Source: Sphaerisporangium perillae
Lineage (GTDB): Bacteria; Actinomycetota; Actinomycetes; Streptosporangiales; Streptosporangiaceae
NCBI RefSeq assembly: GCF_023276435.1
Contig: NZ_JALLPO010000005.1
Span: 62,001-126,000 of the forward strand
Reading direction: 5' to 3'
DNA: 64,000 bases
Below, one piece after another: positions 42,630 through 52,500 of this stretch (within the stretch, counting starts at the first letter, position 1; each line of letters opens with the position of its first letter). The notes beneath the pieces were generated by a model that was not told where the DNA came from, did no database searches, and was given only the letters and a program-made list of their open reading frames with translations. Position numbers and translations under genes: made by a program.

Positions 42630-43280
42630 TCAATGCGACGTAAAAGGCCGTTCCCGCCGGGCGATATGGGGTGGAACCGGGGTTTCCGGAGCCAGCACGG
42701 GGTCGGGTTCGGGGGTGCCCCAGCCCGCCTGGAGGGGCAGGACGCCCGCCCAGATAGCGAGCGCGTAATCCTCCTCGTCGTCCACGGGCGGCCCCTGGCG
42801 CACTTTGACCGACGCCTCCGCGAGGGACAGCGCCACCACCCTGGTGGCCGCCAGCTCCTTCTTGTCCGGCTGCCGCACGACCTCCCACTGTCCGGGCGCC
42901 AGCCGCTCGGTGATCGCACGCAGGGCCGCCAGCCGCTCCTCCGGATCCTCGACGGCCCTCGGCGTGCCGTAGACCATGGCCGACCGGTAGTTGACCGAGT
43001 GGTGGAAGGCCGATCGGGCGAGCACGATGCCGTCGAGGTGGGTGACCGTCACGCAGACCTCGCCCCCCGCCCGCAGCGAGACGGCGCCGGTCGAGCCGTG
43101 CAGGTAGAGGGTGTCGCCGATCCGCCCGTACCCGGTGGGGACCACCATGGGAGAGCCGTCCACCACGACCCCGAGGTGGCAGATCAGCCCGGCGTCCAGG
43201 ACGGCGTACAGCTCGGAACGGTCGGCGCGGCCCCGGTTCTTGCCGCGGTGGAGGGTGGTACGGGGAGTCGAGGAGAGCAT
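42630..43280 (-). CDS. Pyridoxamine 5'-phosphate oxidase-family flavoprotein
   Basis: A 216-residue split-barrel protein of the PNPOx-like (Nim-type) group that binds FMN or a related cofactor. Family features: AVLDAGLICHLGVVVDGSPM, VVPTGYGRIGDTLYLHGSTG and VCVTVTHLDGIVLARSAFHH, with the conserved His pair and SVNYRSAMVYG. The start at 43280 follows from the family N-terminus (TTLHRGKNRGRAD). It is divergently transcribed from a MocR/PdxR-type regulator, which commonly controls such a neighbour. True vitamin B6 oxidase activity is not assured. Confidence 0.87.
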   Translation of the reverse strand: MLSSTPRTTLHRGKNRGRADRSELYAVLDAGLICHLGVVVDGSPMVVPTGYGRIGDTLYLHGSTGAVSLRAGGEVCVTVTHLDGIVLARSAFHHSVNYRSAMVYGTPRAVEDPEERLAALRAITERLAPGQWEVVRQPDKKELAATRVVALSLAEASVKVRQGPPVDDEEDYALAIWAGVLPLQAGWGTPEPDPVLAPETPVPPHIARRERPFTSH

Positions 43281-43298
43281 GCCGCTACCGTAGGGACA

Positions 43299-43323
43299 AG
43301 TGGACCGGTGGTGAACGTCCACT
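43299..43323. promoter_or_regulatory. Inverted repeat between PNPOx-like and MocR genes
   Basis: AGTGGAC (43299-43305) and GTCCACT (43317-43323) form 7-bp arms with an 11-bp spacer in the 66-bp divergent gap. A further CCACTT overlaps the MocR start. It is the natural site for autoregulation by the adjacent regulator. Confidence 0.55.
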
Positions 43324-43346
43324 GCTGAGCACTTCCAGGAGACCAC

Positions 43347-44756
43347 TTGCCCGGCCATGTCGACCTCCCCCTCGTCCTCGACCGGGAAGCGTCCGTCCCC
43401 CTCGCGGTGCAACTCGGAGACCAGCTGCGGGCCGGCATGCGGGCCGGCACCCTGAGGTCGGGGGAGCGCCTGCCGTCCAGCCGTGGCCTCGCGCGGCTGC
43501 TGGGCGTCAGCCGCACGGTCGTGACCGAGGCCTTCCAGCAGCTGTACGCCGAGGGATGGCTGGAGGGCCGGCACGGTTCGGGCACCTACGTCGCCGACTT
43601 CTCCCAGTTCGTGGCGGACAGATCTGCGCCACCGAACGGTACCTCCCCGCACGGAGGGGCGCCGGACGCGGCTATCACCCCCGCCGAGCCGGACCGCCCC
43701 GCCGACGGGCTGATCGACCTGCGCCCCGGCCGGCCATGGGTGCTCGACTACGACCGGGCGGCCTGGCGGCGCGCCTGGCGCAGGGCGGCGGACCGGCCGC
43801 CCTCCGACGTCATCGACCCGTACGGGCACCCCCGCCTGCGCGAACTGCTGGCCGACCATCTGCGCAGGGCGCGGGGCGTGCCGGTGGGGCCGGAGAACGT
43901 CATGGTCACCCGGGGCACCGGCCACGGGCTCGACCTGATCGTCGCCACCTTGCTGCGGCCGGGGGAGGCCGCCGGGGTGGAGGAGCCGGGGTACGCCAAG
44001 GCGCGCAACATCGTGCAGGCCCGCGGCGGGCGCATCTTCCCCTGCCTGGTGGACGAGCAGGGCGTCCAGCCCGCCGGCCTGCCCGAGGACCTGCGCATCC
44101 TCTACACGACCCCCGCGCACCAGTACCCGCTCGGCGGGCGGCTGCCCATCCCCCGCAGGGAGGGGCTGCTCGCCTGGGCCCGCCGCACGGGCGCGACGGT
44201 GATCGAGGACGACTACGACGCCGAGTTCCGCTACGACGTGGCCCCCCTCCCGGCCCTGTACGGGCTCGACCCCGAACGGGTCGTCCTGCTGGGCACGCTG
44301 TCGAAGTCGCTCGCGCCCGATGTGGGCATCGGCTGGCTGGTCGCCACGCCCGGCCTGCTCGCCGCCATCGCCCACACGCGTGTGGCGCTGGCCGACCGCA
44401 CCTCGGGGCCGGTCCAGGAGGCCGTCTCGGTGCTGCTCGAACGGGGCGACCTCGACCGCCACCTGCGGCGCGCACGCCTTGAGTACGCGCGCCGCCGCGC
44501 CGCCATCGTCGAGATCCTCGGGCCGCGCGTGAGCGGCGACTCGGCAGGGCTGCACGTGTTCCTCGGGCTCTCGGCAGGAGAGGCGGCCCCGCTGGTCGCC
44601 GCCGCGGCCGAGCGCGGCGTGCTCCTGGACACGGCAGAGCGGCACCATCACGGGCCGGTGCGCCACCACGGGCTGGTGATCGGATACGGCTCGGCGTCGC
44701 TGAACGACGTCAGGAAGGCCTGCGCCGTCATCGCCGGCCTCCTCGCGGGCCGCTAA
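43347..44756 (+). CDS. MocR/PdxR-family regulator (GntR-HTH plus aminotransferase domain)
   Basis: A 469-residue regulator with an N-terminal GntR winged helix (QLRAGMRAGTLRSGERLPSS, RGLARLLGVSRTVVTEAFQQ, LYAEGWLEGRHGSGTYV) joined by a linker to a class I aminotransferase domain that binds PLP (VIEDDYDAEFRY; PLP lysine in LGTLSKSLAPDVGIGW). Such proteins sense PLP or an amino-compound. TTG at 43347 is the only good start, with AGGAGA eight bases before it. Divergent from the PNPOx-like gene. Convergent with the DegT-type gene, 21 bp between stops. Confidence 0.92.
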   Translation: MPGHVDLPLVLDREASVPLAVQLGDQLRAGMRAGTLRSGERLPSSRGLARLLGVSRTVVTEAFQQLYAEGWLEGRHGSGTYVADFSQFVADRSAPPNGTSPHGGAPDAAITPAEPDRPADGLIDLRPGRPWVLDYDRAAWRRAWRRAADRPPSDVIDPYGHPRLRELLADHLRRARGVPVGPENVMVTRGTGHGLDLIVATLLRPGEAAGVEEPGYAKARNIVQARGGRIFPCLVDEQGVQPAGLPEDLRILYTTPAHQYPLGGRLPIPRREGLLAWARRTGATVIEDDYDAEFRYDVAPLPALYGLDPERVVLLGTLSKSLAPDVGIGWLVATPGLLAAIAHTRVALADRTSGPVQEAVSVLLERGDLDRHLRRARLEYARRRAAIVEILGPRVSGDSAGLHVFLGLSAGEAAPLVAAAAERGVLLDTAERHHHGPVRHHGLVIGYGSASLNDVRKACAVIAGLLAGR

Positions 44757-44777
44757 ACCCGGCCCGGCGCCCGTGAC

Positions 44778-45965
44778 TCAGGCGGCCCGGCGCAGCAGGC
44801 GGTCGCCCGGCGGTGGCGGCGCCGGCTGGAGCGACTCGACGATCGGCAGCGCGCGCTCGGCGTACATCGGGTCGACCGGTAGCACGTGCCGCGCCCACCA
44901 CCGGGCCGTCTCGCGGTCCGGCGACGGTTCGACGAAGTGCTCGGCGTAGTCGTCGTACGGCGGGTCGTAGAGGTAGCCGGTCGGTACGCCCCGGCGCGCG
45001 AGCGCGGCGACGGCCGCGTCACGTTCGGCCACGAGCAGCGGGACGCGGAAGAGCGGCTGGTCCACGTGGTCGAGCACCCCGCCCGCCACGGTCGGCAGCT
45101 CGGCCAGCCTGGCGACGCCCGCGAGCCTCGCGGCGCGGTCCTTCGGGAGGCGTGCGAGCCGGCGGCTCTGGTACCACCGTGCGACAGCGCCACGAGAGCT
45201 GCGGTAGTCGTGCAGGTCGGCGCGGATCCACGCGTCCAGCGCGGGCAGGCCGGGGGCCTCCGCCAGGACCGCGCGCAGGTCGCCGGGCCGCAGGGCGATG
45301 CGGTAGCCGTCGCGGGGCTCCTCGAACCCCAGCGTGCGGGCGAGCCGCATGGCGGGACGGGCCATGTCGAGCCGCAGGGCCAGATGTCGGCCGGTGGAGG
45401 TGGCGACGCCCAGCAGGTCCCTTCGCAGGGCGCCCGGCTGGAGCAGCAGGTCGCGCTCGTGCTCCAGCGCGCGCCGGTCGGCCGCGCTCTCGACGGCGAG
45501 GACCCCGCCGGACCCGGCTCCGGCGTGTTTGGACAGGCTGAAGACGCCCGCCACGCCGAAGGTGCCCAGCGGCCGGCCGTCTATCGAGGTCTCGGCCGCG
45601 TGGGCGACGTCCTCGATGACGACGAGGCCCGCCATGGCCGACACCTCGTCCGGCAGGCCGTACAGGTTGGTGGTGAGGACGGCGTCGACGGTGCCCAGCA
45701 GGACGCGGGCCATCTCGATGTTGCCGTCGAGGACGGAGATGGGTGCGATCACCGGGATGAGTCCGGCGGCGAGGACCAGGAACAGGATCTCGTCGGCCGA
45801 GATGGGCGACATGAGCAGCCGCTGCCCCGGCGTGCACCAGTGTCGCAGCGCCAGGAAGAGCCCGAGCCGGTTGGACGGCAGATAGACGGTCTCGCGACCC
45901 GTGCGGGCCGCGAGGGCTTGCTCCGGACTCACTGCTCCTCTTTCCGCCTTCCGTTCTGCCGGCAC
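44778..45965 (-). CDS. DegT/DnrJ/EryC1-family PLP aminotransferase
   Basis: A 395-residue sugar-aminotransferase-like protein. Features: the N-terminal RLGLFLALRHWCTPGQRLLM, VVIEDVAHAAET with the PLP-ring Asp, and the PLP lysine in FSLSKHAGAGSGGVLAVES. In this family the enzyme turns a keto-sugar nucleotide into an amino sugar, often a precursor of a surface glycan. It lies on the edge of the glycan locus, 44 bp after an acyltransferase gene in the same direction. Divergence from the best-known members (no clear G-x-GG after the lysine) leaves the substrate open. Confidence 0.8.
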   Translation of the reverse strand: MPAERKAERGAVSPEQALAARTGRETVYLPSNRLGLFLALRHWCTPGQRLLMSPISADEILFLVLAAGLIPVIAPISVLDGNIEMARVLLGTVDAVLTTNLYGLPDEVSAMAGLVVIEDVAHAAETSIDGRPLGTFGVAGVFSLSKHAGAGSGGVLAVESAADRRALEHERDLLLQPGALRRDLLGVATSTGRHLALRLDMARPAMRLARTLGFEEPRDGYRIALRPGDLRAVLAEAPGLPALDAWIRADLHDYRSSRGAVARWYQSRRLARLPKDRAARLAGVARLAELPTVAGGVLDHVDQPLFRVPLLVAERDAAVAALARRGVPTGYLYDPPYDDYAEHFVEPSPDRETARWWARHVLPVDPMYAERALPIVESLQPAPPPPGDRLLRRAA

Positions 45966-46009
45966 CGAGACGCGGCACAGCAGAAAGGTAGCGCATGAGA
46001 GCGCTCCGA

Positions 46010-47092
46010 CTACGAAGCGATGGAAGTCCGGATCCGGCCGTATGTCTTAAGGGCCAGGTCGGCGGTCTCGCGGAGCACCGAGTTGGCGAGGACCGTTCCA
46101 CGGGCCTTGCGGACGGGAACGCGGACGAGCCAGTGGACTCCGGCTCCCGCGGTCGGCCGGGCGATGCGGCCCTCGGTGACCCAGAGCTCGCCGGTCTTGA
46201 GCTTCTCCTTGTACTCCTTCTCGCCGCGGCCCATGTCGATGAGGCGGATCCCGGCCTCGGCGGCGCGCTCGGCCATCGCCAGGTGGTGGATCAGACCGGG
46301 CGAGTACTTGGCGAAGGCCGGGTCGTAGGCGGGGAACCAGCCGGCGAGCGTGGTCTTGGTGCGCAGCCCGAAGTGCCCGGCGACCGGGCGGCCGTCGACG
46401 TAGATCATGTCCAGCTGCCCCCCGAAGTGCTCGGTGTCCACCTGGAGCAGGCTCTCGACCAGGCGCAGGATCCATGGCCGGGAGAAGCGGTCGGTGCGGC
46501 CGGTGCGCCGGTACTGGTCGGTCTTCCAGTCGAGCAGCGTGCGCAGCACGGCCTGGTCGCGGACGTCGAAGTCGTGGCGGAGCTCGCCGAAGTCGCGCTG
46601 GAGTTTGCGGCTCTTGTACGCCGTGGACTTGTAGGTCTTGCCGGACGCCTGCTTCAGCGTCTCGACGTAGGCCGCGTAGCCGTCGGACAGGTCGATGACC
46701 GGTGAGGGGTGGCGGGTGTGCTTGGCGGGGACCAGCGGCTGGCCGGCCAGCAGGTGGTCGAACTCGAACACGGCGAGCCCGCAGGCCTTCACCAGGTCCT
46801 GGGGGTCGAACTCGATGTCCTTGGCGTGGACCATCCCCTGGGCGTCGGTGAGCCCGGCCCCGACCGGCATGCCGATGCCGAACTGGTGCCGCTCGAAGGG
46901 GAAGAAGCCCACGATGTCGGCGCCGTCCGTCAGCACGGCCACGCGCGCCTGTTCCCGCACCTTGCCGGTCTCGATGGTGAACTCCGGAGACAGGAAGGGG
47001 CTGTCCAGCGCGGGGTCGCCGGCCTGCAGCGCCCGCCACTGGGCCGTCTCGGACGGGCCGAGCTCCCGAGGATGGACAACGGAGATGCGCAT
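46010..47092 (-). CDS. BioF2/FemAB-like GNAT acyltransferase (copy 1)
   Basis: A 360-residue protein of the acetyltransferase_6 (BioF2/CelD-BcsL) type, a double GNAT fold close to FemAB. Family stretches: SPFLSPEFTIETGKVREQAR, DIVGFFPFERHQFGIGMPVG, DHLLAGQPLVPAKH, KTYKSTAYKSRKLQRDFGEL, RPVAGHFGLRTKTTLAGWFP and the C-terminal DMGRGEKEYKEKLKTGE. Such enzymes acylate amino sugars or wall components with an acyl-CoA or aminoacyl donor. A close paralogue lies at 57087-58205. TAGGAG precedes the start at 47092. Confidence 0.85.
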   Translation of the reverse strand: MRISVVHPRELGPSETAQWRALQAGDPALDSPFLSPEFTIETGKVREQARVAVLTDGADIVGFFPFERHQFGIGMPVGAGLTDAQGMVHAKDIEFDPQDLVKACGLAVFEFDHLLAGQPLVPAKHTRHPSPVIDLSDGYAAYVETLKQASGKTYKSTAYKSRKLQRDFGELRHDFDVRDQAVLRTLLDWKTDQYRRTGRTDRFSRPWILRLVESLLQVDTEHFGGQLDMIYVDGRPVAGHFGLRTKTTLAGWFPAYDPAFAKYSPGLIHHLAMAERAAEAGIRLIDMGRGEKEYKEKLKTGELWVTEGRIARPTAGAGVHWLVRVPVRKARGTVLANSVLRETADLALKTYGRIRTSIAS

Positions 47093-47181
47093 GAGCTCCT
47101 ACTGGGTGGTACTCGAGACGCCGGACGAGGCCTACGCCTTTTACCCAGCTTGGTGCCTGGCATGTAATAGTACGATAAGGA

Positions 47182-47826
47182 TCAGATCACGGGTGTGATC
47201 CTCGACGACTGATAGCGCTGTCGGTCGAGGCCGGAGCCCCGGTTGTCCAGACCCTGGCGGGGATGCGGCACCTCGAGGCTCGCGGCGTGCTCGCCGAGGA
47301 TGCGATGGACGTCGATCGCGCCCGGATCCCCTTCGGAACTGCCCGGCACCTGGGAACCGCCGAAGTGGCCTCCCCTGGCCCACAGCCGGAGGCTGCCCTG
47401 CGCCGCCACCGAGTGGGGATAGGGGAGCGGAGGGCCGGCCGGCCAGCGGCGGGGCACCTCCCAGGAGTCCAGCCACGCGAGGATGTCGTCCAGCCCGTCC
47501 AGCTTGGTCTCGGTGAACGGCTCCTCCACCGAGCCGAGCACGCGGATCTGGACGCAGACCCGGCCGTGCCGGTTGAACTCGCCCGGCAGGCCGCTCGCCG
47601 CCCGTGTCGGGGGCAGGCACTGGATGATCTGCCCGGTGACGGGATTCCACACCAGGTGGGCGGGGCGGGCGATCTGTATGAGCCGCTGGGCCACGGACTT
47701 GGCCGACACCCGTTGGGGATCGGTGGGCCAAATGAACCAGACCACCCGGGGAACGCCTCCGGCCATGGGGCCGGAATCCTCGAGAGCGGGAATTCGACTG
47801 GCGACGGGCAGCCATGCCTGGGCCAC
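47182..47826 (-). CDS. Amidase/peptidoglycan-recognition-like protein (putative)
   Basis: A 214-residue protein without a signal peptide. The stretches RPAHLVWNPVTGQIIQCLPP, FNRHGRVCVQIRVLG, WEVPRRWPAGPPLPY and GGHFGGSQVPGSSEGDPGAI recall the N-acetylmuramoyl-L-alanine amidase/PGRP fold (amidase_2) and actinophage-like lysins. The last stretch resembles the H-x-x-x-P-x-x-x-x-DPG site. However, the zinc-ligand histidines are only partly in place, so it may be a binding or inactive form. Transcribed on the minus strand between a glycosidase gene (divergent) and acyltransferase copy 1. Confidence 0.5.
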   Translation of the reverse strand: MAQAWLPVASRIPALEDSGPMAGGVPRVVWFIWPTDPQRVSAKSVAQRLIQIARPAHLVWNPVTGQIIQCLPPTRAASGLPGEFNRHGRVCVQIRVLGSVEEPFTETKLDGLDDILAWLDSWEVPRRWPAGPPLPYPHSVAAQGSLRLWARGGHFGGSQVPGSSEGDPGAIDVHRILGEHAASLEVPHPRQGLDNRGSGLDRQRYQSSRITPVI

Positions 47827-48065
47827 TGTGCCCCCTCAAATCCTCGGTCGCCGCTTTTATACCCCTTTCATTAAGCAGTTGACACCTTATGATCCTTGAT
47901 TGTTGGTATGAGGCCCATCGCCTGTCTTGCGCCGTTAAAGATGTTATGGGCGAGTCGGGTGGTAGGCAGGCGAGCCCTGAGGCGAGACGCCGGCGACCTG
48001 CGTGCCCCTGGCCGACAGTGGGACCATTCAAGGGTTCTGCAAGCGCAAGTGGATACGGTGACCAA

Positions 48066-49451
48066 GTGGTTGACAACAGTGGCCGGCATGCTCGGCGTCG
48101 CTACATACCGCGCGGACCGGTCGCCATCGGCGCTGGTCTGCTCGCCCTGGCCATGGTGGTGGGGCTCCTGGCCATAGCGGCGCACCGGAGCAAGGGACGC
48201 TCCGACGGCGTCGCGGCGACGATCCTCGCCACACCCGAGCCCCCGCCGACCCTCGAGCAGCCGCCCGTCGTGCACACCTGGCCGCGCTGGGGCGTCACCC
48301 ACACCCAGTACAGCGCCGACAACGAGAACGAGTCCGTCCGCGCGAGAGTGGACGACCTGTTCCTCAGGGTCCCCATGCTGCAGAACCAGCACATCATGGG
48401 CTGGGGCGCGGGAAACCCGGAACCGGTGCCGGGCAAGTACGACTTCCGCGATCTCGACCGCCGGGTCAAGCTGATGGCCGCGACCAAGGCCCAGCCCGTG
48501 CTGACCCTGTGCTGCGCCCCCGACTGGATGAAGGGCGGCGCCGAGGGACGCACGAGCTGGGGCAAGATCGAGGTGGCTCCCCAGCGTGACCACTTCGACG
48601 ACTACGCCGCCCTCGCCGCCACCGTCGCCAAGCGCTACCCCACCGTGACCCACTACATGGTCTGGAACGAGTTCAAGGGCTTCTGGGACGACGCGCACAA
48701 CAACTGGGACGTCGAGGCCTATACCGACTTCTACAACCGCGTCTACGACGCGTTGAAGGCCGTCAACCCCAAAATCCAGGTCGGCGGGCCGTACATCCCG
48801 ATCGACAGCCACGTCTCCGCCACCAACGCCTCCTCCCTGAAGGGACCGTGGGGCGCCGTCGACCGCAGGAATCTCGACAGCGTCGAGTACTGGCTCCAGC
48901 ACAAGAAGGGCGCCGACTTCGTCGTCATCGACGGCTCCTCCGCCACCAACGACAGGGGGCTCGTCCCCGACGAGTTCATCGCGCTGAAGAAGTTCTCCGC
49001 CGTCACCACCTGGCTCCGCCAGAAGAGCGGCGACCTGCCCGTCTGGTGGGCCGAGTGGTACATCGCCCCCGACAACATCGACTGGGACGAGCAGCACCGC
49101 ACGGCGGTGCAGGCGGCGGCCATGATGGAGTTCGCCAGGAGCGGCGCGGCCACGGCCCTCTACTGGAACCCCCAGCGCAAGGCCGGGGACGACTGCCCGG
49201 GATGCCTGTGGACGCCTGACGTCGGCGACGAGATGCCCATGGCGGGCCTGATCAGCGGCTTCACCCGGTGGTTCCCGGCAGGCGCCCAGCTCGTCGACGT
49301 CACCGCCTCCGACCCCCGGGTCCAGGTGCTCGCCGTCGACAAACAGATGATCATGGTCAACACGGCGTCCGCCCCGCTCTCCGCCACCGTCGACGGCAAG
49401 GAGTTCCAGCTCGACGCCTACGACGTCAAGTGGAGCGACCGCGGCCAGTGA
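48066..49451 (+). CDS. Membrane-anchored GH-A clan glycosidase (GH39-like)
   Basis: A 461-residue protein: short basic N-terminus, one membrane helix (VAIGAGLLALAMVVGLLAIA) and an outer TIM-barrel. Clan GH-A catalytic residues are visible: the acid/base Glu in MVWNEFKGFW (Asn-Glu pair) and the nucleophile Glu in VWWAEWYI. The overall look is that of GH39-type beta-xylosidase-like enzymes. It may trim or release the glycan made by the adjacent genes. The start is uncertain: GTG at 48066 gives the usual anchor, but the frame is open to 47889. The only plus-strand gene in the locus. Confidence 0.8.
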   Translation: MVDNSGRHARRRYIPRGPVAIGAGLLALAMVVGLLAIAAHRSKGRSDGVAATILATPEPPPTLEQPPVVHTWPRWGVTHTQYSADNENESVRARVDDLFLRVPMLQNQHIMGWGAGNPEPVPGKYDFRDLDRRVKLMAATKAQPVLTLCCAPDWMKGGAEGRTSWGKIEVAPQRDHFDDYAALAATVAKRYPTVTHYMVWNEFKGFWDDAHNNWDVEAYTDFYNRVYDALKAVNPKIQVGGPYIPIDSHVSATNASSLKGPWGAVDRRNLDSVEYWLQHKKGADFVVIDGSSATNDRGLVPDEFIALKKFSAVTTWLRQKSGDLPVWWAEWYIAPDNIDWDEQHRTAVQAAAMMEFARSGAATALYWNPQRKAGDDCPGCLWTPDVGDEMPMAGLISGFTRWFPAGAQLVDVTASDPRVQVLAVDKQMIMVNTASAPLSATVDGKEFQLDAYDVKWSDRGQ

Positions 49452-49576
49452 CCCGTTCACCGGCAGGCGGTGCCCGGCGGCAGGATCGCCGGAGTGAGGC
49501 CGGCCGGGAATCGGCGTGTGGCAGGCCGGCGAGCACATGAAGGCCGGCCGGCGAGCACATGAAGGCCGGCCGGGGA

Positions 49577-52500
49577 TCAGCCCGAGGTCAGGGTCAGGAA
49601 CCGCTCCACGATGACGGCCATCGCGGCGACCGTCGTGAGGATGCCGACCAGCACCAGCTTGCGGCGTCCTCGGGGAGCCCGCTCCGTTCCGCGCAACCTC
49701 GCCAGCTCCGCCGCGAACAAGGTGGACACGGCCAGGGCCAGGGCCACCAGCCCGAGCGGCGTCCACGGGGTGGAACGGTCGCCCACCATGGTCACCGGCG
49801 CCGGCGGCGGGATCTCCGCCCCCTTCGGGTACGAGCGCAACGTGTAGATGGCGGCGTCCGCGTTGGAGAAGACCCGCTTGAGCTTCACCGAGGAGTCGAG
49901 CGACGCCTGGAAGCGCTCCCCCCACCCGGCGGGGAAACCATGATTGAGCTCCAGGTACGCCGCCTGGCCCCGGCTCGCGATCAGGAACGTGTTGGGAGCC
50001 TTGCCGGTCAGCGCCGTGAGGATCCCGCTGACGTCGGCCGGATCCTTGGTCACGAGCGCCTGGTCGTACTCCACCCGGTCGATGTCGCGCTCCCGCCACG
50101 GGATGGTGGGAGTGACCTCCTCGCCGAGGACCGGGACCAGATAGAGCACCCGCGCGCTCGGCTGGTCGTGCGCGTAGATGTACTGCATGGCCGCGGCCTC
50201 GCCGGTCGTGACCCGCTCGAACTTCTCGTTGCCGTAGCGCGCCACCAGGAAGGCGCCCGCCAGCGCCAGCGCCGCGACCGCCGCCAGCACGGCCGAGATC
50301 CGCCGGGTCGTCCCCGGGTTGAACCGCACGGCACGCCGCCGGACCGGCACGGTCTCGCCCTCGCGCGAGTCGCTGCTCGGCGCGGGCAGGTTCGGGAAGA
50401 AGGCGTACGCGCCGAGGATGCACGCCGCGGGCAGCGCGAACATGTAGACGCGCAGGCCGATCTCGCCGCCGTAACTCTGCAGGCCGAGCGCCAGCGTCGG
50501 GACGCAAAGCAGGACCGCGGCGGTCCGGTCGCCGACGCCGCGCCGCAGCCGCCGCAGCAGGCCGATGGCGGCGAACAGCAGGATCACCCCGCAGATGGCG
50601 AGCCGCACCTTGAGGACGATGGCATGCTGCGGGTCGGTTCCGACGAGCCGGTCGCCGGTGTTCTCCTGCAGGTTGGCGAAGATCTTGCCGATGCCGCCGA
50701 ACAGCTCGTTGATCCGGCCGCTCCAGAACGGCGTCGCCTGGTAGTTGATCCAGGCGAGCACGATCAGCCCCATGAACACCGGCAGCGCGAGGGACAGGGT
50801 GCTGCGGCGGAGCACGATGAGCCCGGTCAGCGCCCCCAGCATCATGAACGGCGTGATCTGGTGGGTCGCCGTGGTGGCGATGAACAGCCCCACCAGCAGC
50901 GTCAGCAGCACCACCCGGTCGGTCACCGTCGTCGGCCTGGCGGGCAGCTCGCCCGGAACCAGCCGGTCGAGCCGGGCCAGCGTGCGCCGCAGGAACCCCT
51001 TGGCGGGCAACGGCGCGGTCCTGGGCTCCGCCCGGCCGAACCAGCGCATCACGATGGCGACGAACACCAGATAGAGCGCGAACGTGAACCCCTGCGGCGA
51101 GAAGTAGTCCTGCCCGATCCACTGGACCAGGATGAACAACAGCGCCGCGAACCAGCGGGCCCGGGTCGTCGCCACGATCTGCCGCAGGATCAGCACGAAC
51201 GGCAGCAGGTAGAGCAGGTTGGACACCAGTGGCGTCCACTGCAGGACCGTCCCGGGGTCGTTGACGCCGGCCGCGCGCAGGACGAACCCGAACAGCGCGA
51301 AGAAGCCCGGCCAGGCGAAACGGGCGTCAAGTCCCGGCAGCGCCTCTCCGGCACGCCCGATGTACTCGGCGAAGCCCGCGTGCACCCACGCGGTGTGGAA
51401 GCGCGGCTCGGACTCGATGAGCGCCGCGGCGCCGTGCAGGGTGAAGGTGACCGCCGCGAGCTGGAACAGCAGCACGCCCTTGCGGTCGGTGTTCTGCGTC
51501 AGGGTCACGAAGAACGACACGATGATCAGCGCGATCGCGGCGAAGGCGGTGATCGGCAGGACCGAGATCAGGCCCAGTCCGTTGATCTTGTCGAGATCCA
51601 CGCCGCGCATGGCCCCGTGCGGCACGCGAAGCGCCAGCACGTACATGACCAGGCCCTCGAGGGTCAGCAGCGGGGGCAGCCACGATGCCGCGCTCGCCGC
51701 CATCCGCGCCACCATGCCCGTCGGCGCCACATCCGCGTCTCCGCCGGCACGTGAGGGCACCTCCCCGACCGTCACCGCCACCGCCGCCTCCGCAGGCCCG
51801 GCAGGCTTGCTCGGTACGGCGATCTCGGCCGGTACAGGGCTCTTGGTCGGTACGGCGGTCGCGGCCGATGAGGCGGCTCGGGCGGCCGGGGCCGGCATCT
51901 TCAGTGCGACGGTCTCGTCAGGCGAGGGTGTCTCACCCGCTGCCGGAGTCGCGGCCGGTGCCGGCGGCTTACTCGCCGCCGGTGTCTTGGCCGGTGCCGG
52001 CGTCTTACCCGGTGCCGGTGTCTTGGCCGGTGCCGGCGGCTTACTCGCCGCCGGTGTCTTGGCCGGTGCCGGTGCCGGTGCCGGTGTCTTGGCCGGGCCG
52101 GGCTTCTTGGCCGGGGTGGCCGCAGCCGGCACGGGCTGCGGGACGGCCGGTGTCGTGTCGAGCAGGTTGCTCTCGGCCGGCTCGCGCGACGCGTCGAGCG
52201 GCGGGGCCTTCTCCGCCCCCGGAGGCGCTAGGACGGCTCGCGCGGCGTCGTTCGTGCGCGCCGCCGGCAGCGGAAGCTGGATCACCTGTGTGGCGTCGTC
52301 GTCGACGGGCTCGTCCGCCATCGCCCCGACCGGGCCTTCGTCCCCGGCGCCGCCGTCCGCCCCTGCCTCCGGCTGGGCCTCAGTCTGGACCTCGGCCTCC
52401 GCCTCGCCGGATGCGGACGCGGTCTCGGTCTTCGTCCGGACTTCGGGGATGGAGGTGACCTGGGTCTGCGCCTCGGACGCGGTCTCGGTCTTCGTCCGGA

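Noticed and set aside
47871-51239. An open frame of over 1100 codons on the minus strand covering the glycosidase and half of the GT-C-like gene
   Set aside because: It is Arg/Gly/Ala/Val-rich in the way antisense frames of high-GC genes are, has no family features, and lies over two well-supported genes in other frames.
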